DNA from: Allofustis seminis DSM 15817 | GTDB lineage: Bacteria; Bacillota; Bacilli; Lactobacillales; Carnobacteriaceae_A | DNA: 64,000 nt | NCBI RefSeq assembly: GCF_000374325.1 | Contig: NZ_KB894079.1 | Coordinates: forward strand, 1-64,000 | Direction: 5' to 3' | Shown here: piece after piece, positions 60,652 through 64,000 of the stretch | Layout of the letters: the number at the start of each line of letters is the position of its first letter | Numbering within the stretch: the first letter of the stretch is position 1 | The notes under the pieces: model-generated | Databases searched by the model: none | Seen by the model: only the letters and a program-made list of their open reading frames with translations | What the model was told of the DNA's origin: nothing | Translations under genes and position numbers: made by a program

Positions 60652-62114
60652 GAAATATACTGAAGAAATACTTTGGATTTGAAAAGTTTCGCCCTGGGCA
60701 AGAAGAGGCAGTAACAGCTGCAGTCGAAAGAAAAAATTCCCTTGTGATGCTTCCTACTGGTACAGGAAAATCTCTTTGCTACCAACTGCCGAGCTATTTT
60801 TTAGAGGGGCTTACAATTGTTATTTCGCCATTATTATCTTTAATGTATGATCAGATTGAATCCATTAAAATGCGGGGGGAACATCATGTCGCAACACTCA
60901 ATAGTTTGATTTCAAATGAAGAACGTCGCTATGTATTACAACATCTTCATACCTTTAGATATTTATTTTTGTCACCAGAGATGCTGGTTCAACCACATAT
61001 TATAAATCAATTGAAGCAGCAGAAGATTAATTTATTTGTTGTGGACGAGGCACATTGTATCTCTCAGTGGGGTGTTGATTTTAGACCAGAATATTTACTT
61101 TTGGGTGACCGTATAAAAGAATTGAAGTCCCCACCTATAATGGCTCTAACTGCAACTGCAACGAAGAGAGTTCGGGAAGAAATTATAGAACAACTGCACT
61201 TAAGAAGTCGTTCATTTAAAGAAATTATTTATCCCATTGACCGTCCAGAAATTTTTTATCATGTCGAAAAATGTGCACAAGATAAACAACAGCGTTTGAT
61301 TCATTATTTGCAACGTATAGAAGGGCAGGGCATTATCTATTTTCGAAATAAAGAAACATGTGATTTTTTAGCGCTTATATTGGAAAAAGCATTAGGAAAA
61401 AGTGTGGCAAGCTACCATGGGGATATTGATGGAGTCGAGCGGATAAAAATTCAGCAGCAATTTTTGCATGGTGATATTGATATTATCTGTTCAACAAGTG
61501 CTTTTGGGATGGGCGTTGATAAGGAGAATATTCGTTTTGTTTTTCATTATCATTTGCCTGAAAGTCCTGAAATGTATCTGCAAGAAATAGGACGTGCATG
61601 CCGGGATCATTTACCTGGTTATGCTATCTTATTTTATGAGTCAGGTGATGAATCTGTTCATCACTACTTTCAAAATCAAGCGAAAATGGATGAGACGACA
61701 TTTTTGAATATTTATCAAAACTTTCAACATTTAAATATGCGAGATATGAAGCAACCATTGGAGCGTTTAATATATTTTCATGCAAAGAATAATTTTTCAA
61801 TGGCCCATACATGGGAAGTTATTCAAAATCATAGAATAAAAAAAGAAAATCAGTTACAATTTATGTTAAATTATGTGCAAGAACAAGGGTGTAAGCGCCA
61901 ATGTTTGTTGAATTATTTTGATGAAAACAAAAAAGTGTCTGATCGATGTTGTTCTCATTGTCAACCAGAAATTGTTCAAGGAATAGCTAATGCACCTTTG
62001 CAAAAAATTCCAAAAAGTGTTCGTAATGATTATCAATGGGAGAAAGTTCTTGACAAATTATTTAAAAATATTTCAAACACCTACCCTAACTATGATACAA
62101 TAGGGAAGAATTGA
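60648..62114 (+). CDS. recS: RecQ-family ATP-dependent DNA helicase, short RecS type
   Basis: 488-residue SF2 helicase, 3'-5'. Motif 0 FGFEKFRPGQEEAV, Walker A LPTGTGKSLCYQLP, DEAH box VVDEAHCISQWGVDFRPEY, LTATATKRV, and late motif LQEIGRACRDH. The C-terminal zinc region has Cys residues in GCKRQCLLNYF and RCCSHC. The HRDC domain of full RecQ is absent. ATG overlaps the ypbB stop. Confidence 0.93.
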   Translation: MRNILKKYFGFEKFRPGQEEAVTAAVERKNSLVMLPTGTGKSLCYQLPSYFLEGLTIVISPLLSLMYDQIESIKMRGEHHVATLNSLISNEERRYVLQHLHTFRYLFLSPEMLVQPHIINQLKQQKINLFVVDEAHCISQWGVDFRPEYLLLGDRIKELKSPPIMALTATATKRVREEIIEQLHLRSRSFKEIIYPIDRPEIFYHVEKCAQDKQQRLIHYLQRIEGQGIIYFRNKETCDFLALILEKALGKSVASYHGDIDGVERIKIQQQFLHGDIDIICSTSAFGMGVDKENIRFVFHYHLPESPEMYLQEIGRACRDHLPGYAILFYESGDESVHHYFQNQAKMDETTFLNIYQNFQHLNMRDMKQPLERLIYFHAKNNFSMAHTWEVIQNHRIKKENQLQFMLNYVQEQGCKRQCLLNYFDENKKVSDRCCSHCQPEIVQGIANAPLQKIPKSVRNDYQWEKVLDKLFKNISNTYPNYDTIGKN

Positions 62115-62134
62115 AGTTGAGAGGAAGATATCAG

Positions 62135-62767
62135 ATGAGTTCAGATCAAAATCGATCCAATCGACATAAATCAGAAGAGGAATTATGGTCGAGAAAATTT
62201 AGCGATTCTGCAAAAGATTCTACTACTGAAAGTCAGAATTCTCGTGTTGCACGTTCGCATAGCAAAAAAAATAAAGAAGGTATTTCACCATGGTTGACAG
62301 GTGCTGTATTATTATTGGCATTATTGTTTATTGCACCAATTACTTACACCATGTGGCTGCACAACCGCGATGCAGAAGAATTTAGCAAGAAGTCAGAACC
62401 TAATATTGAAGTAGTAGAGAAAAAAGATAAAGAGAAAAAAGACAAAGAAAAAGAAGAAGCAGAAAAAGAAGCAAAAGAAAAAGAAGAAAAAGAGAAAGCA
62501 GAGAAAGAAAAGGCAGAAAAAGAGAAAAAAGAAAATCAAGAAGAAAAACCAAACAATTCTCAGCAAGCAGAATCTGCACCTGCACCTGAATCGGAATCAA
62601 CACAAGAATCTGCACCTGCACAAACTGGTGGTTCCTATACGGTTCAGCCAGGGGATACTTTGTATAGAATCGCAGCAAATCATGGAACAACTGTCGATCA
62701 TTTAATGGCGATCAATGGACTTTCGAGTCCTGATATTGTTGTTGGGCAAGTTTTGACTGTTGAATAG
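62135..62767 (+). CDS. LysM-domain membrane protein, YpbE-like
   Basis: 210 residues: a hydrophilic cytosolic part (1-55), one membrane helix (WLTGAVLLLALLFIAPITYT), a Lys/Glu repeat spacer (about 100-145), a Ser/Ala/Pro/Gln spacer, and a C-terminal LysM (YTVQPGDTLYRIAANHG) that binds peptidoglycan. Same position as Bacillus YpbE after recS. ATG 62135 with AGAGGA 8-9 nt upstream; the in-frame TTG at 62111 lies within recS. Role likely structural or in the cell wall; no enzyme domain. Confidence 0.87.
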   Translation: MSSDQNRSNRHKSEEELWSRKFSDSAKDSTTESQNSRVARSHSKKNKEGISPWLTGAVLLLALLFIAPITYTMWLHNRDAEEFSKKSEPNIEVVEKKDKEKKDKEKEEAEKEAKEKEEKEKAEKEKAEKEKKENQEEKPNNSQQAESAPAPESESTQESAPAQTGGSYTVQPGDTLYRIAANHGTTVDHLMAINGLSSPDIVVGQVLTVE

Positions 62768-62780
62768 AGGAGTGCAAAAG

Positions 62781-63458
62781 TTGGAACAACTACAAATCGC
62801 AATTGATGGTCCGGCATCATCGGGAAAGAGCACAATTGCCCAGATGATCGCCAAAGAATTATCATTGGTCTACATTGATACTGGTGCGATGTATCGTGCA
62901 TTAACTTATGCTGCATTGGAACATGGTATAGATGTGGCAGATGAGAGCAAGCTATTAGAGCTTCTGTCACATATGACAATTTCATTTAAGCCTACAGCAG
63001 ACGGTCAAAAAGTATATGTCAATGATACTGATATCACAAAAGAAATCAGAGAAAATAAAGTATCGCAAAATGTTTCAGAAGTTTCTGCACATCCACATGT
63101 GCGCGAAGCGCTTGTAAAACTTCAAAAAGAATTAGCAGGGAAGCATTCTGTTATTATGGACGGTCGAGATATTGGTACGGTTGTACTTCCAGATGCGCCA
63201 GTCAAGATATTTTTAGTTGCAAGTGTTGACGTAAGAGCGCAGCGCCGGCATTTAGAAAATCAAAGTCGAGGGATTTCGTCCACATTTGAACAAATCAAAG
63301 CGGATCTCATCGAAAGAGATGCGTTAGATACTTCTAGAAAGCATTCCCCGTTAAAAAAAGCAATGGATGCCATTGAAGTTGATACAACGGCACTTACAAT
63401 TCATGAAGTCGTTGCAAAAATTCTAGAAATTATTAAGCAAAAAATGAATGAAGGGTAA
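62781..63458 (+). CDS. cmk: Cytidylate kinase
   Basis: 225-residue enzyme, (d)CMP to (d)CDP. Walker A IDGPASSGKSTIAQMIA, YIDTGAMYRALTYAAL, MDGRDIGTVVLPDAPVKIFL. TTG at 62781 has AGAGGAG 8 nt upstream; GTG at 62772 lies within that site. Paired with rpsA, as in most bacteria. Confidence 0.95.
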   Translation: MEQLQIAIDGPASSGKSTIAQMIAKELSLVYIDTGAMYRALTYAALEHGIDVADESKLLELLSHMTISFKPTADGQKVYVNDTDITKEIRENKVSQNVSEVSAHPHVREALVKLQKELAGKHSVIMDGRDIGTVVLPDAPVKIFLVASVDVRAQRRHLENQSRGISSTFEQIKADLIERDALDTSRKHSPLKKAMDAIEVDTTALTIHEVVAKILEIIKQKMNEG

Positions 63459-63508
63459 AGTTTTATCTTTTATAAGGGATATTTGTAGATTTTTAAAACC
63501 CTATCCTT

Positions 63509-63514
63509 TATAAT
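63509..63514 (+). promoter_or_regulatory. -10 element upstream of rpsA
   Basis: TATAAT 43 nt before the ATG. The best -35 at 17 nt (TAGATT) is weak. Confidence 0.5.
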
Positions 63515-63556
63515 GAACAAAGATGTAATTTTGATGTTAATGGAGGCACAATATAT

Positions 63557-64000
63557 ATGTCAGAAGAAAAAAAGGATTTAGAAATTACCGAGGAACACTC
63601 AATGTCTGAAGCACTTAGCGCTGCAGATGAAATTAAACCGGGTGACTTGGTTGAAGGTGAAGTTCTAGCAATTGACGAAGACAAAAACGTAGTTGTTGGA
63701 CTTAGCTCAGGTCAGGAAGGCATTATTCCATTACGTGAACTTTCAAGTAAACGTATTGATAATCCTGCTGATGAAGTAGAAATGGGCGAAACGGTTGAAG
63801 TTGTAGTCTTACGTGCAATCGCTGATAAAGAACAAGGAAGCTTTGTTCTTTCTAAAAAACGCATTGATCAACGTAAAGTATGGGATGAACTTGCTGAAAA
63901 ATTCCAAGCAGGGGATACCATTGAAGCAACCGTTAATCGCGTTGTAAAAGGTGGCGTTACTGTAGATGTTGGTGTTCGAGGATTTGTACCTGCATCACAA
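63557..64000 (+). CDS. rpsA: 30S ribosomal protein S1, N-terminal part
   Basis: Reading frame opens at ATG 63557 (GGAGG 10-14 nt upstream) and runs off the end of the window; 148 residues visible. The first S1 domain is GDLVEGEVLAIDEDKNVVVG with GQEGIIPLRELS; the second starts at GDTIEATVNRVVKGGVTVDV. In Firmicutes this is the YpfD/RpsA type, which may be less essential for translation than in E. coli. Downstream of cmk, as usual. Confidence 0.93.
   Translation, partial: MSEEKKDLEITEEHSMSEALSAADEIKPGDLVEGEVLAIDEDKNVVVGLSSGQEGIIPLRELSSKRIDNPADEVEMGETVEVVVLRAIADKEQGSFVLSKKRIDQRKVWDELAEKFQAGDTIEATVNRVVKGGVTVDVGVRGFVPASQ

Noticed and set aside
62400-62690. Leu/Phe-rich open frame opposite the LysM gene
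   Set aside because: The apparent membrane protein is only the complement of the GAA/AAA repeats in the Lys/Glu spacer.

Overview
The window is about 64 kb of chromosome from a low-G+C Gram-positive bacterium, most likely a rod-forming member of Lactobacillales (Carnobacteriaceae/Aerococcaceae-like or a lactobacillus relative). The support is: AGGAGG-type ribosome sites with many TTG/GTG starts; a fused glutathione synthetase GshF; the cysteine desulfurase - DUF1831 - mnmA run; ribT-scpA-scpB-rluB-ribU; ypbB-recS-LysM-cmk-rpsA; a sortase-anchored surface protein; a long OppA lipoprotein; and a full mreBCD-minCD cell-shape/division cluster. The genus cannot be fixed from the sequence alone.

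Layout. 0-0.6 kb: 3' end of a repeat-containing cell-wall-anchored protein, then a tiny membrane peptide on the minus strand that is easily missed. 0.9-4.6 kb: 6-phosphogluconate dehydrogenase and an ArlRS/CsrRS-like two-component system. 4.9-11.3 kb: a visibly AT-richer catabolic island with an ascorbate/galactitol-type PTS (IIA, IIB, IIC), a PRD regulator, a DapA-family lyase, a KDPG-aldolase homologue and a CBS-less SIS sugar isomerase; it lies between two nearly identical terminators. 11.4-13.5 kb, minus strand: uspA, a 6S RNA gene with a consensus promoter and its own terminator, and rarA. 13.7-22.1 kb: gshF, cysteine desulfurase, DUF1831, mnmA, a HAD phosphatase and recD2. 22.2-24.4 kb: a lipid kinase (minus strand), tRNA-Arg(ACG), radC and a cold-shock gene with a long leader. 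24.6-28.6 kb: mreBCD-minCD. 28.7-32.2 kb: lemA, a DUF2207 protein and an M20 peptidase. 32.3-37.8 kb: yloU-fakA-recG-plsX-acpP. 38.0-43.8 kb: an oligopeptide ABC transporter in the order D-F-B-C-A. 43.9-45.8 kb: xpt-pbuX behind a promoter with two inverted PurBoxes. 45.8-53.4 kb: a HAD phosphatase (minus strand), a MIP18-family Fe-S factor, dnaE, and the glycolytic pair pfkA-pyk. 53.4-58.8 kb: cvfB, xerD, punA, ribT, scpA, scpB, rluB. 58.8-59.5 kb: FMN riboswitch and ribU. 59.6-64 kb: ypbB, recS, a LysM protein, cmk and the start of rpsA.

Most of the window is conserved housekeeping DNA. The part most likely to hold something undescribed is the 4.9-11.3 kb PTS island. It has two aldolase-type enzymes and an isomerase but no dehydratase, dehydrogenase or sugar-acid kinase, so its substrate is not obvious; it also looks like a discrete insertion between duplicated terminators. 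Other non-coding items found by reading are the 6S RNA, the FMN riboswitch with a ribosome-site-masking hairpin, the PurBox pair, a masking hairpin in front of the PTS operon, and intrinsic terminators after most operons. No CRISPR array, prophage, transposase or insertion sequence was seen.
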